From Nocardia transvalensis NBRC 15921 (GTDB taxonomy: Bacteria; Actinomycetota; Actinomycetes; Mycobacteriales; Mycobacteriaceae): 64,000 bases of DNA. Numbering within the stretch: the first letter of the stretch is position 1; each line of letters begins with the position of its first letter. The notes beneath the pieces are model-generated. The model was given only the letters and a program-made list of their open reading frames with translations. It did not search any database and was not told the origin of the DNA. The position numbers and the translations under genes were made by a program. Where the stretch lies: assembly GCF_000308875.1 (NCBI RefSeq), contig NZ_BAGL01000052.1:186001-250000 (forward strand), given 5' to 3'. This document shows positions 43,633 to 51,647 of this stretch, in pieces.

Positions 43633-45159
43633 TCAGTCGAGGCGGAGCATGTCCGGCCACGCCTGCGACCACGGAGTTCGCGGATCGGCGCAGCGCCAGA
43701 TGGTGACGTCGCGGGTCAGGCCGGGGAAACCTAGGCGGGAGTCGGCGCGGCCGAGGGGGGCGACCGATCCGCAGCGCTCGCGTGGCTCGGTGCCGTCGCC
43801 GCCTACCCAGAGCACCGTGGTCGCCGTATCGGGCGGGACGCCGAAATATCCGAACCCGCGGTTGGGGCTGTAGGCCGCGGGCAGTCCGGTCCGCTGCCGG
43901 TCGACGTCCAGAGCGCTTGCCTGCCAATAGGAATCGGCCACGATCACGGCCCGCGCCCGCTCCTCCTCCGGGAGCGCGCGATACGCCGCGGCGGTCGAGC
44001 CGGCCAGCTCCGGCCAGCCGAATTTGCCCCACACGCCGATCGCCAGACCGGCCGACGCCTCGTCGCCGACGGGCTCGAGATCCTTTTCGGGTTTCAGCGG
44101 CAGCGACAACACCATCAGCAGCGCCGACGCCACGACCAGCGGACCCACCACGATCTTCCGCCAGCGCGCGACCGGCGCCCGGGTGCACCACACCGCGCCG
44201 GCGGCCGCCACCGCCGCATAGCAACCGACCAGGTAGTACGGGCGACCGTCGGTAATCACGAACGCCACCAGCAGCAGCGGCACCACCCACCCGAGGAACC
44301 GATACGGCCGAAAGGCGGGAACCCGCAACAACGCCCAGATCCCGGCCAGCAGCAGCACACCGCCGAGCAGCCCGGCGGACAGCAGAGCCAACGGCACGAA
44401 GGTGAACCGCCCGCCGACCGACGCCTGCTCGGCCGCGACCACGGCGCCCATGCCCAGCTGCGGCCAGCCGTGGCGGGACTGCCAGATCAGTCCGGGGATC
44501 ATCGTGACGACGACCAGCCCCGCCCCCGCCCACAGCGCCGGGCGGCGCAGCAGTTCCCGCGGACCGGAGATCAGGACCCCGATCGCCACCGCGACCCAGA
44601 AGAACGGGATCAGCCACTTCACCTGCATATCCAGGGCGGTGGCCACGCCCGCCCACAACAGCAGCGCGTCGCGGCCGGTCCGCACCCAGCGAACGAGCAG
44701 CCACGTGATCAGCACCCACAAGGCGGTGTCGATCGTGTTGGTGGCCAGCTGCGTTCCCTGCACCCACAGGAACGGCGAGGTGACATAGGCCAGCGCGGTC
44801 AGCACCTGCGCCGCCCGCGATCCGCCGAACTCCCGGGCGATCTGCGCGCTCACGAAGACCGCGCCCACCGTGACGACCACCGCCGGAACACGCAGCGCCA
44901 CCAGCGATCCCGGAGCGAGCAAATCCATCGCGCGCGCGATCAGCGGCAGCAGCGGCCCTTGATCGGCATAACTCACCGCCAACCGCCGCCCGCCCGAGAC
45001 GAAGTACAACTCGTCGCCGAAGAACCCGTACTTGCCGATCGACAGCAGCAACGCCACCGTCCCGAGCGCGGCCACGACCGCGACCGGCGCCAGCGCGAAA
45101 CGCGGGGTGCCGCCCGGCAATCCGGGCCGCGGCACCGCCTTGTGCACCGCCGTCGTCAT
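43633..45159 (-). CDS. GT39/ArnT-like membrane glycosyltransferase, copy 2
   Basis: The 508-residue protein mirrors the protein at 33269-34789: KYGFFGDELYFVSGGRRLAV, SYADQGPLLPLIARAMDLLAPGS (quoted in part), QVKWLIPFFWVAV, WQSRHGWPQLGMG, and the same C-terminal end VTIWRCADPRTPWSQAWPDM. Both keep the DE pair of GT-C enzymes. It faces the cyclophilin gene convergently and has mpa upstream on the same strand, behind a terminator. Confidence 0.84.
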   Translation of the reverse strand: MTTAVHKAVPRPGLPGGTPRFALAPVAVVAALGTVALLLSIGKYGFFGDELYFVSGGRRLAVSYADQGPLLPLIARAMDLLAPGSLVALRVPAVVVTVGAVFVSAQIAREFGGSRAAQVLTALAYVTSPFLWVQGTQLATNTIDTALWVLITWLLVRWVRTGRDALLLWAGVATALDMQVKWLIPFFWVAVAIGVLISGPRELLRRPALWAGAGLVVVTMIPGLIWQSRHGWPQLGMGAVVAAEQASVGGRFTFVPLALLSAGLLGGVLLLAGIWALLRVPAFRPYRFLGWVVPLLLVAFVITDGRPYYLVGCYAAVAAAGAVWCTRAPVARWRKIVVGPLVVASALLMVLSLPLKPEKDLEPVGDEASAGLAIGVWGKFGWPELAGSTAAAYRALPEEERARAVIVADSYWQASALDVDRQRTGLPAAYSPNRGFGYFGVPPDTATTVLWVGGDGTEPRERCGSVAPLGRADSRLGFPGLTRDVTIWRCADPRTPWSQAWPDMLRLD

Positions 45160-45189
45160 CGACCGGGCTCCTTCCGGGTGGCGAGACGG

Positions 45190-45224
45190 CAGGGCCGCAA
45201 CCCTCGCCGAGGATTGCGGCCCTG
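45190..45224 (-). terminator. Stem-loop terminator downstream of mpa
   Basis: CAGGGCCGCAA (45190-45200) pairs perfectly with TTGCGGCCCTG (45214-45224) over 11 bp. It lies 17 bp after the mpa stop and before the glycosyltransferase start on the same strand. Confidence 0.75.
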
Positions 45225-45240
45225 GGGATTCCGCCGGTGG

Positions 45241-47001
45241 TTACAGGTACTGGCCGGTGTTGGACTCGGTGTCGATCGCGCGGCTGGCACTGGCGTTCTT
45301 GCCGGTGACCAGGGTGCGGATGTAGACGATGCGCTCGCCCTTCTTGCCCGAGATACGCGCCCAGTCGTCGGGATTCGTGGTGTTGGGCAGGTCCTCGTTC
45401 TCGGAGAACTCGTCCACGATCGAATCGTAGAGATGCTGGATGCGCAGGCCCGGGTTCCCGGTCTCGAGCACCGACTTGATGGCGTACTTCTTGGAGCGGT
45501 CCACGATGTTCTGGATCATGGCGCCGGAGTTGAAGTCCTTGAAGTACAGGACCTCCTTGTCACCGTTGGCGTAGGTGACCTCCAGGAAGCGGTTGTCCTC
45601 GCTCTCCGCGTACATGCGGTCGACGACCCGCTCGATCATCGCCTTGATGCACTTGGACCGGTCGCCCGCGAACTCGGCGATGTCGTCGGAGTGCAGCGGC
45701 AGGGTCTCGGTCAGGTACTTGGAGAAGATGTCCTGTGCCGCCTCTGCGTCCGGACGCTCGATCTTGATCTTCACATCGAGGCGGCCGGGCCGCAGGATGG
45801 CCGGGTCGATCATGTCTTCGCGGTTGGAGGCGCCGATGACGATCACGTTCTCCAGGCCCTCGACACCGTCGATCTCCGACAGCAGCTGCGGGACCACCGT
45901 CGTCTCCACGTCGGAGGAGACGCCCGAGCCGCGGGTCCGGAAGATCGAGTCCATCTCGTCGAAGAACACGATCACCGGGGTGCCCTCGGAGGCCTTCTCC
46001 CGCGCCCGCTGGAAGATGATGCGGATGTGGCGCTCGGTCTCGCCCACGAACTTGTTCAGCAGCTCGGGACCCTTGATGTTGAGGAAGAAGGACTTGGCCT
46101 CCTTGGCGTCCTCACCGCGCGCCTCGGCGATCTTCTTGGCCAGCGAATTGGCGACCGCCTTGGCGATCAGCGTCTTACCGCAGCCGGGCGGGCCGTAGAG
46201 CAGCACGCCCTTGGGCGGCCGCAGCGCGTACTCGCGGAACAGGTCCTTGTGCAGGAAGGGCAGTTCCACCGCGTCGCGGATCTGCTCGATCTGGCGCGAC
46301 AGGCCGCCGATGTCCTCGTAGTCGACATCCGGCACCTCCTCGAGCACCAGATCCTCGACCTCGGCCTTGGGGATGCGCTCGAACGCGAAACCCGCCTTGG
46401 TGTCGACCAGCAGCGAATCGCCGGGACGCAGCCGGCGGATGGGCTGATCCGGGTCGTCGAGGTCGTCGATGTCGACCAGCTTGGTCAGCGGGCCCGACAG
46501 CCAGACCACGCGCTCCTCGTCGGCATGGCCGACCACCAGCGCACGGCGGCCGTCGTCGAGGATCTCGCGCAGGGTGCCGATCTCACCGGTCCGGTCGTAC
46601 TCGGCCGCCTCGACTACGGTGAGCGCCTCGTTGAGGCGGACGGTCTGCCCGTAGTGCAGCGTGGACGTGTCGATATTCGGCGAACACGTCAACCGCATCT
46701 TGCGCCCCGAGGTGAACACGTCGACGGTCTGATCGTCGTACACACCGATCAGGACGCCGTAACCACTCGGCGGCTGACCCAGCCTGTCGACCTCCTCGCG
46801 GAGTGCGACGAGCTGCTGGCGAGCCTCCTTGAGGGTGTCCATGAGTTTGGTGTTGCGAATTGTCAGCGAATCGATGCGCGCTTCCAATTCCCTTGAGCGA
46901 TCAGGGGTGTCGGCGAGTTGCCTTCGGAGTGCAGCCGCCTCGGCGCGTACCACCTCGAGTTCCCTCCAGGCCGCCGAATCCGAATTCTCGATGGGGCTCA
47001 T
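45241..47001 (-). CDS. mpa: Proteasome-associated AAA+ ATPase Mpa (ARC)
   Basis: Mpa binds Pup through its N-terminal coiled coil and unfolds pupylated substrates into the 20S core. The 586-residue protein has a coiled coil (about residues 10-75), two OB folds, Walker A LLYGPPGCGKTLIAKAV, Walker B IVFFDEMDSIF and the sensor/arginine region ASNREDMIDPAILRPGRLD. The C-terminus GQYL has the penultimate Tyr that docks in PrcA pockets. In M. tuberculosis mpa is two genes from dop; here about 33 kb of other genes separate them. Confidence 0.97.
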   Translation of the reverse strand: MSPIENSDSAAWRELEVVRAEAAALRRQLADTPDRSRELEARIDSLTIRNTKLMDTLKEARQQLVALREEVDRLGQPPSGYGVLIGVYDDQTVDVFTSGRKMRLTCSPNIDTSTLHYGQTVRLNEALTVVEAAEYDRTGEIGTLREILDDGRRALVVGHADEERVVWLSGPLTKLVDIDDLDDPDQPIRRLRPGDSLLVDTKAGFAFERIPKAEVEDLVLEEVPDVDYEDIGGLSRQIEQIRDAVELPFLHKDLFREYALRPPKGVLLYGPPGCGKTLIAKAVANSLAKKIAEARGEDAKEAKSFFLNIKGPELLNKFVGETERHIRIIFQRAREKASEGTPVIVFFDEMDSIFRTRGSGVSSDVETTVVPQLLSEIDGVEGLENVIVIGASNREDMIDPAILRPGRLDVKIKIERPDAEAAQDIFSKYLTETLPLHSDDIAEFAGDRSKCIKAMIERVVDRMYAESEDNRFLEVTYANGDKEVLYFKDFNSGAMIQNIVDRSKKYAIKSVLETGNPGLRIQHLYDSIVDEFSENEDLPNTTNPDDWARISGKKGERIVYIRTLVTGKNASASRAIDTESNTGQYL

Positions 47002-47118
47002 GATGCTGCTCCTCCCAGTCCCGGTCTATCAACGCTACCGGGCGCGAACCGTTCTCGCTTTCCGACATGGTTTCGTCGTGATCACATCTCAGCTGCGGTC
47101 AGCGGCCGGGATGACCAT

Positions 47119-47134
47119 GTTAGCCTGCCCTAAC
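47119..47134. promoter_or_regulatory. Inverted repeat upstream of the lipoprotein gene
   Basis: GTTAGCCTGCCCTAAC has 5-bp arms around a 6-bp spacer. The bases recall iron-box half-sites, but the spacing does not match the 19-bp IdeR consensus, so I do not assign a regulator. Confidence 0.3.
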
Positions 47135-47186
47135 CCGAATCCGGTGACCCTCTGTCGCCGGACCGAGCCGAAAGGTGTGTTACTCG

Positions 47187-47744
47187 ATGCTCCTTCCCAC
47201 CGGTGGTACCCGTTGTAGTGGCAACGTCGCACACACTGTTCGTGTTTCCCGAATTCGTCTTGTGACAGCTACCGCGTTCGCGGCCCTCGCCGTTACCGGT
47301 ATCACAGCATGTGGCTCCGACAAGTCCGACGACACGGCCACCGCGACCGCTACCACCAGCGCCGTTTCCGCCTCGACCGCCGCGCACGACCACAGCGGCG
47401 CCGCGGCTCCGGCGCCCGAGGCGCTGCAGGCGACCCTCGACGGTTTCGTCGATCCGGCGAAACCGACGGCCGACAAGGAGAAGCTGGTCGTGGACGGCGC
47501 GAAGCGCACGGCCAACATCGACACCATGACCCAGGGCCTGGCCAACTACGGCACGATCACCTTCGCGGTGTCGGACGTGAAGACCGAGGGCGAGACCGCC
47601 ACCGCCCAGGTCGTCATCACCTCGCCACACGGCCCGGCCCCCGCCATGCCGATGACCTGGCAGCACGCCGACGCGGGCTGGCAACTCTCGGACGCCTCGG
47701 CCTGCCAGATCCTGGCCATGGGCAAGGCGCCCTGCCAGCCGTAA
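47187..47744 (+). CDS. Mtb12-like (CFP-2 family) lipoprotein
   Basis: The N-terminus has RVSRIRLVTATAFAALAVTG followed by the lipobox ITAC (Cys at the +1 position), then a Thr/Ala-rich spacer with DHSG. The remaining 110 residues resemble the secreted M. tuberculosis antigen Mtb12: LQATLDGFVDPAKPTADKEK, ITFAVSDVKTEGETATAQVV and WQLSDASACQIL. The function of the family is unknown. I prefer the ATG at 47187; a GTG at 47175 lies too close to GAAAGG. It is divergent from mpa. Confidence 0.8.
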   Translation: MLLPTGGTRCSGNVAHTVRVSRIRLVTATAFAALAVTGITACGSDKSDDTATATATTSAVSASTAAHDHSGAAAPAPEALQATLDGFVDPAKPTADKEKLVVDGAKRTANIDTMTQGLANYGTITFAVSDVKTEGETATAQVVITSPHGPAPAMPMTWQHADAGWQLSDASACQILAMGKAPCQP

Positions 47745-47801
47745 CTCGATGTCTCCCTGCGCGCCCTCGCCGGCCGCCCTCGACTGCTCCGCCGGCCGCC
47801 C

Positions 47802-48635
47802 TCAGCCCTTCGAGGGCCGCCGTTGCGGCTTGGGGGCCACCACACCGTCGGCGAGGCGCCGCGCGCTCACCAGGAAGGCCGTATGGCCCTGCATTCGGTG
47901 CTCCGGGCGCACGGCCAGGCCGACCACGTGCCACGGGCGCACCAGCGACTCCCACGACCGCGGCTCGGTCCAGCACTGCTGTTGCCGGAGCGCTTCCACG
48001 ACCTCCGACAGCTGGGTCACCGTGGCGACGTAGACGATGAGCACGCCGCCCGGAATCAGCGCCTTCGACACCGCGGGCAGCGCGTCCCACGGTTTGAGCA
48101 TGTCGAGAACGGCCCGATCGACCTGCTCCCCGTCGTACTCCGCGACGTCGCCGATCGTCAGAGACCAGTTAGCCGGTCGTTCGCCGAAGAACCTCTCCAC
48201 GTTCCGGACGGCGTGCTCGGCGTGGTCGTCGCGGATCTCGTGGGAGATCACGCGGCCCTCCGGCCCGACCGCGCGCAGCAGCGAGCAGGTCAGCGCGCCG
48301 GAACCGGCGCCGGCCTCCAGCACCCGCGCGCCCGGGAACATGTCACCCTCGTGCACGATCTGGGCGGCGTCCTTCGGATAGATCACCGCGGCGCCGCGCG
48401 GCATCGACAGCACGTAGTCGACGAGCAGCGGCCGCAGGGCCAGATACGGTGTGCCGTTGGCGGATTGGACCACGGTGCCCTCGTCGGCGCCGAGCAGGTC
48501 GTCGTGCTTGATCGGTCCCTTGTGGGTGTGGAACTCCTTGCCGGCCTCCAGCACCACCGTGTGCTGACGCCCCTTGGCGTCGGTCAGCTGCACCCGGTCA
48601 CCGTCGGTGAATGGCCCGGTCCGTCTGGCCGTCAT
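47802..48635 (-). CDS. trmI: tRNA (adenine-58-N1)-methyltransferase TrmI
   Basis: The 277-residue enzyme methylates A58 in the T-loop of tRNAs using SAM. It has a small N-terminal barrel (RTGPFTDGDRVQLTDAKG), motif I RVLEAGAGSGALTCSLLRAV, and IGDVAEYDGEQVDRAVLDML, as in Rv2118c. An upstream extension is unsupported; the ATG at 48635 reads MTARRTGPF, as in relatives. It is divergent from the RecB-like gene, 72 bp apart, matching mycobacterial order. Confidence 0.94.
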   Translation of the reverse strand: MTARRTGPFTDGDRVQLTDAKGRQHTVVLEAGKEFHTHKGPIKHDDLLGADEGTVVQSANGTPYLALRPLLVDYVLSMPRGAAVIYPKDAAQIVHEGDMFPGARVLEAGAGSGALTCSLLRAVGPEGRVISHEIRDDHAEHAVRNVERFFGERPANWSLTIGDVAEYDGEQVDRAVLDMLKPWDALPAVSKALIPGGVLIVYVATVTQLSEVVEALRQQQCWTEPRSWESLVRPWHVVGLAVRPEHRMQGHTAFLVSARRLADGVVAPKPQRRPSKG

Positions 48636-48707
48636 GGATCTCCGTTCAATTCCGTGGTCGATGCGGGCGCTCCCGATTTGTCGGTGCCCCCGGATAGCCT
48701 GCCAGGT

Positions 48708-49562
48708 ATGGCAGCGCCACCGACGACGACCCCGGACCGGGCAACCCCCGTATCGCCCGCGCCGGCGCTGTCGCCGTCGCGAGCAATGGATTTCAAACAA
48801 TGCCCCTTGAAATATCGATTACGTGCCATCGACCGCATTCCGGAGCCGCCGGCGCGCTACGCGGTGCGCGGCACGGTCGTGCACGCGGTGCTGGAATCGC
48901 TGTACGGGTTACCGAGCGGTGAACGGGTCCCCGAGCGGGCGGCGGCCCTCGTCACGCCCACGTGGGAGCGTTTGCTGGCCGATCGCCCAGAGGTCGGCGC
49001 CCTGGCCGCCGCGGCCGGTCCGGGCGATTTCCTCGAGGAGGTGCGGCAGCTCGTCGCGGCCTACTACGGCCTGGAGGACCCCACGGCATTCGACCCCGAG
49101 TCGTGCGAATCGCTGATCGAGGTGTCCCTGCCGGACGGATCACCGCTGCGCGGCTACGTCGACCGCATCGATGTCGCCGCGGGCGGGCAGCTGCGCGTCG
49201 TGGACTACAAGACGGGCCGCTCGCCGTCCCCCGCCGGTGAGCAGCGCGCCCTGTTCCAGCTGAAGTTCTACGCCCTGATCGTGCTGCGCACCCGCGGGAT
49301 CGTCCCGGCTCAGTTACGCCTGCTCTATCTCGCCGACGGCCAGATCCTCACCTACACGCCCGACGAGGCCGAACTGCTGCGTTTCGAGCGCATCCTCTCG
49401 GCCCTCTGGGCGGCCATCAGCACCGCCGGGCGCACCGGGGAGTTCCCGCCCAATCGCGGCTGGCAGTGCGATTACTGCGACTACAAGCCGCTCTGCCCGG
49501 CCTTCGGGGGCACGCCGCCCCCGTATCCGGGCTGGCCGGTCACGGTCGCCGATCCGCGCTGA
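48708..49562 (+). CDS. RecB family exonuclease-like protein (PD-(D/E)XK, Fe-S cluster)
   Basis: The 284-residue protein has the nuclease motifs GTVVHAVLESLYG (His), GYVDRIDV (Asp) and LRVVDYKTGRSP (DxK). Four Cys frame the fold: one in DFKQCPLKYRLR and three in QCDYCDYKPLCP, the pattern of AddB/Cas4-type iron-sulfur nucleases. It corresponds to Rv2119 in position. Its cellular role is unknown, but DNA repair is likely. ATG at 48708; it is divergent from trmI. Confidence 0.88.
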   Translation: MAAPPTTTPDRATPVSPAPALSPSRAMDFKQCPLKYRLRAIDRIPEPPARYAVRGTVVHAVLESLYGLPSGERVPERAAALVTPTWERLLADRPEVGALAAAAGPGDFLEEVRQLVAAYYGLEDPTAFDPESCESLIEVSLPDGSPLRGYVDRIDVAAGGQLRVVDYKTGRSPSPAGEQRALFQLKFYALIVLRTRGIVPAQLRLLYLADGQILTYTPDEAELLRFERILSALWAAISTAGRTGEFPPNRGWQCDYCDYKPLCPAFGGTPPPYPGWPVTVADPR

Positions 49563-49593
49563 CCGGATCGCGGTGCGCCGCGGCGAGTTCGCC

Positions 49594-50445
49594 TCAGAAG
49601 GCGCGGCAAGAGCGGATGTCGGTGGCCAGGATGGCCTTCGCGCCCAGTTCGGCGAGCTGGTCCATCAGGTCGTTGCCCTGGCTGCGCGGGACCAGGGCGC
49701 GCACGGCGATCCAGCCCTCGTCGGCCAGCGGCGAGACGGTCGGCGATTCCAGGCCCGGCGTGATCCGCGCGGCGGCGTCCAGCAGTTCGCGCGGGCAGTC
49801 GTAGTCGAGCATGAGGTACTGCTGGGCGAACACCACGCCCTGCACCCGCGCGACGAGCTGGTTGCGGATCCGGTCGCTGCGGTCGGAGCCGTTGCCCTCG
49901 ATCAGCACGGCCTCCGAATCGCACAGCGACTCGCCGAACGCGACCAGGTTGTGCTGACGCAGCGTGCGGCCGGAGCCGACCACATCGGCGATGGCGTCGG
50001 CGACGCCGAGCTGGATGGAGATCTCCACAGCGCCGTCGAGGCGGATCACCTCGGCCTCGATGCCGTGCTGCTGCAGATCCCGCAGCACCAGGTTGGGGTA
50101 GGAGGTGGCGATGCGCTTGTCGTAGAGGTCCTGGACCTTCCACTCGCGGCCGGCGGGCGCGGCGTAGCGGAAGGTGGAGCGGCCGAACCCGAGGCTCAGC
50201 CGCTCCTGCACCGGCGCACCCGAATCGAGCGCCAGGTCACGTCCGGTGATACCCAGATCCAGCTCGCCCGAACCCACGTAGATGGCGATGTCCTTGGGGC
50301 GCAGGAAGAAGAACTCGACCTGGTTGGCGTTGTCGAGCACCGACAGGTCGCGGGAGTCGGTGCGTTTGCGGTAGCCCGCTTCGGTGAGAATCTCGACGGC
50401 GGATTCGGAGAGGGCGCCCTTGTTGGGAACTGCGACGCGAAGCAT
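49594..50445 (-). CDS. hisG: ATP phosphoribosyltransferase HisG (long form)
   Basis: HisG joins ATP and PRPP in the first step of histidine synthesis. The 283-residue protein starts MLRVAVPNKGALSESAVEIL and carries VGSGELDLGITGRDL, and VEISIQLGVADAIADVVGSG with the PRPP site. The last 75 residues are the regulatory ACT-like domain that binds histidine. The ATG at 50445 is the family start; an ORF extension of 17 residues is rejected. It lies 66 bp downstream of hisE on the same strand. Confidence 0.96.
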   Translation of the reverse strand: MLRVAVPNKGALSESAVEILTEAGYRKRTDSRDLSVLDNANQVEFFFLRPKDIAIYVGSGELDLGITGRDLALDSGAPVQERLSLGFGRSTFRYAAPAGREWKVQDLYDKRIATSYPNLVLRDLQQHGIEAEVIRLDGAVEISIQLGVADAIADVVGSGRTLRQHNLVAFGESLCDSEAVLIEGNGSDRSDRIRNQLVARVQGVVFAQQYLMLDYDCPRELLDAAARITPGLESPTVSPLADEGWIAVRALVPRSQGNDLMDQLAELGAKAILATDIRSCRAF

Positions 50446-50511
50446 GAGGGTGTCCTTTCGGGACTCGTGACGGAGGAAGGAGCGGTCGCCGGGCATCCGG
50501 CGGGTTATCCG

Positions 50512-50775
50512 TCACAGATGTCGGTACACGTCCTCGAGCCGCAACCCGCGGCCCACCATCAGCACCTGAACCCAGTAGAGCAGCTGCGAGATCTCCTCGG
50601 ACAGGGCCTCGTCGCTCTCGTGCTCGGCGGCCAGCCACACCTCGCCGGCCTCCTCCAGAACCTTCTTGCCCTGCGCATGCACACCGGCGTCCAATGCCGC
50701 CACGGTCCCGGACCCCTCGGGGCGGTTGACCGCACGATCCTGCAGCTCGGCGAACAGGGCTTCGAAAGTCTTCAC
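50512..50775 (-). CDS. hisE: Phosphoribosyl-ATP pyrophosphatase HisE
   Basis: HisE hydrolyses PR-ATP to PR-AMP, the second step of histidine synthesis. The segment VKTFEALFAELQDRA is followed by the metal-binding GKKVLEEAGEVWLAAEHESDEAL and the end LEDVYRHL. I set the start at the GTG at 50775 by alignment; an ATG at 50805 would add ten residues. Pairing with hisG matches mycobacteria. Confidence 0.92.
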   Translation of the reverse strand: MKTFEALFAELQDRAVNRPEGSGTVAALDAGVHAQGKKVLEEAGEVWLAAEHESDEALSEEISQLLYWVQVLMVGRGLRLEDVYRHL

Positions 50776-50979
50776 GGGGAGCCATTGTTTCAGATGCCCG
50801 CGCATGTTCCGCAACCGAGTATCGGGGTCGCGCGGACCTCGGCTCACGCGACACGGCCGCCGGGGGTGCGGGAACGCGATCGCCCTTGGCGAGTCGCGGG
50901 CCCGTGGTTACGGTTGGGCACACCCGGGGCGGGAGGCGCCACATCCGGGCAGGTAGGACCAACGAACAAGGGGGATCAC

Positions 50980-51591
50980 ATGAACGACGCCACCGTCGAG
51001 AATCGCCTGCGCGGCCTGGAAACATTCGCCCAGAACACCGCCGTCGACCTCGCGGACATCAAAGCCACGCAACGGGGCCACACCGCAACCCTCGCCGACC
51101 ACACGACCACCCTCGCCGAACACACCGAAACCCTGGCCGACCACACAACGATCCTCACCGGACACACTGAAACCCTGGCCGAGCACACGACCATCCTCAC
51201 CGGGCACACTGAAACACTCGCCGAGCACACGACCATCCTCACCGGACACACCGAAACACTCGCCGAGCACACGACCATCCTCACCGGACACACCGAAACA
51301 CTCGCCGAGCACACGACCATCCTCACCGGACACACCGAAACCCTCGCCGAACATACGGCCACCCTTGCCGACCACACCGAAACGCTCGCAGAGCACACGG
51401 CCACCCTTGCGGGGCATACCGAAACGCTCGCGGGGCACACCGTCGAACTCGCGGAGATCAAAGCGACGCAGGCTCAGCACACGGATGCGATCGGCGGGCT
51501 GCAGCGGTCCGTGGACACGCTCGCACGCGAGGCCGATGCGCGGCATACGGCGACCACCGCCATGTTGCGGGCGCTGCTCGACAGGCACTAG
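50980..51591 (+). CDS. Heptad-repeat coiled-coil protein with a Leu/His core
   Basis: The 203-residue protein begins with 33 non-repeat residues (NDATVENRLRGLETFAQNTA) and then has 18 unbroken heptads of form HTxTLAE or HTTILTG (residues 34-159). Leu falls at one core position and His at the other. Near-identical segments LADIKATQ and LAEIKATQ flank the array. The tail (IGGLQRSVDTLAREADARHT) continues the helix. There is no signal peptide or membrane span. AAGGGGG precedes the ATG at 50980. A long parallel coiled coil with a His-lined core would be sensitive to pH or metal. I do not recognise the family. Confidence 0.8.
   Translation: MNDATVENRLRGLETFAQNTAVDLADIKATQRGHTATLADHTTTLAEHTETLADHTTILTGHTETLAEHTTILTGHTETLAEHTTILTGHTETLAEHTTILTGHTETLAEHTTILTGHTETLAEHTATLADHTETLAEHTATLAGHTETLAGHTVELAEIKATQAQHTDAIGGLQRSVDTLAREADARHTATTAMLRALLDRH
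51079..51456 (+). repeat. In-gene tandem repeat (42-bp double-heptad units)
   Basis: The 378 bp encoding the heptads consist largely of 42-bp units (two heptads, ETLAEHTTILTGHT), with about five near-identical copies in the middle and more diverged single 21-bp units at both ends. Copy number could change by slippage without shifting the frame. Confidence 0.85.
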
Positions 51592-51647
51592 CGCCACGGG
51601 CGCACGGTACGGATCGCCCGCCTCCGGGCGATCCGTACCGAGACTTG

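Noticed and set aside
47119..47134. IdeR iron box upstream of the lipoprotein gene
   Set aside because: Half-sites look similar but the spacing is wrong for the 19-bp consensus.
51079..51456. Possible CRISPR array or phage tail-fibre repeat
   Set aside because: The repeats are contiguous codons of one reading frame. No phage genes are nearby.
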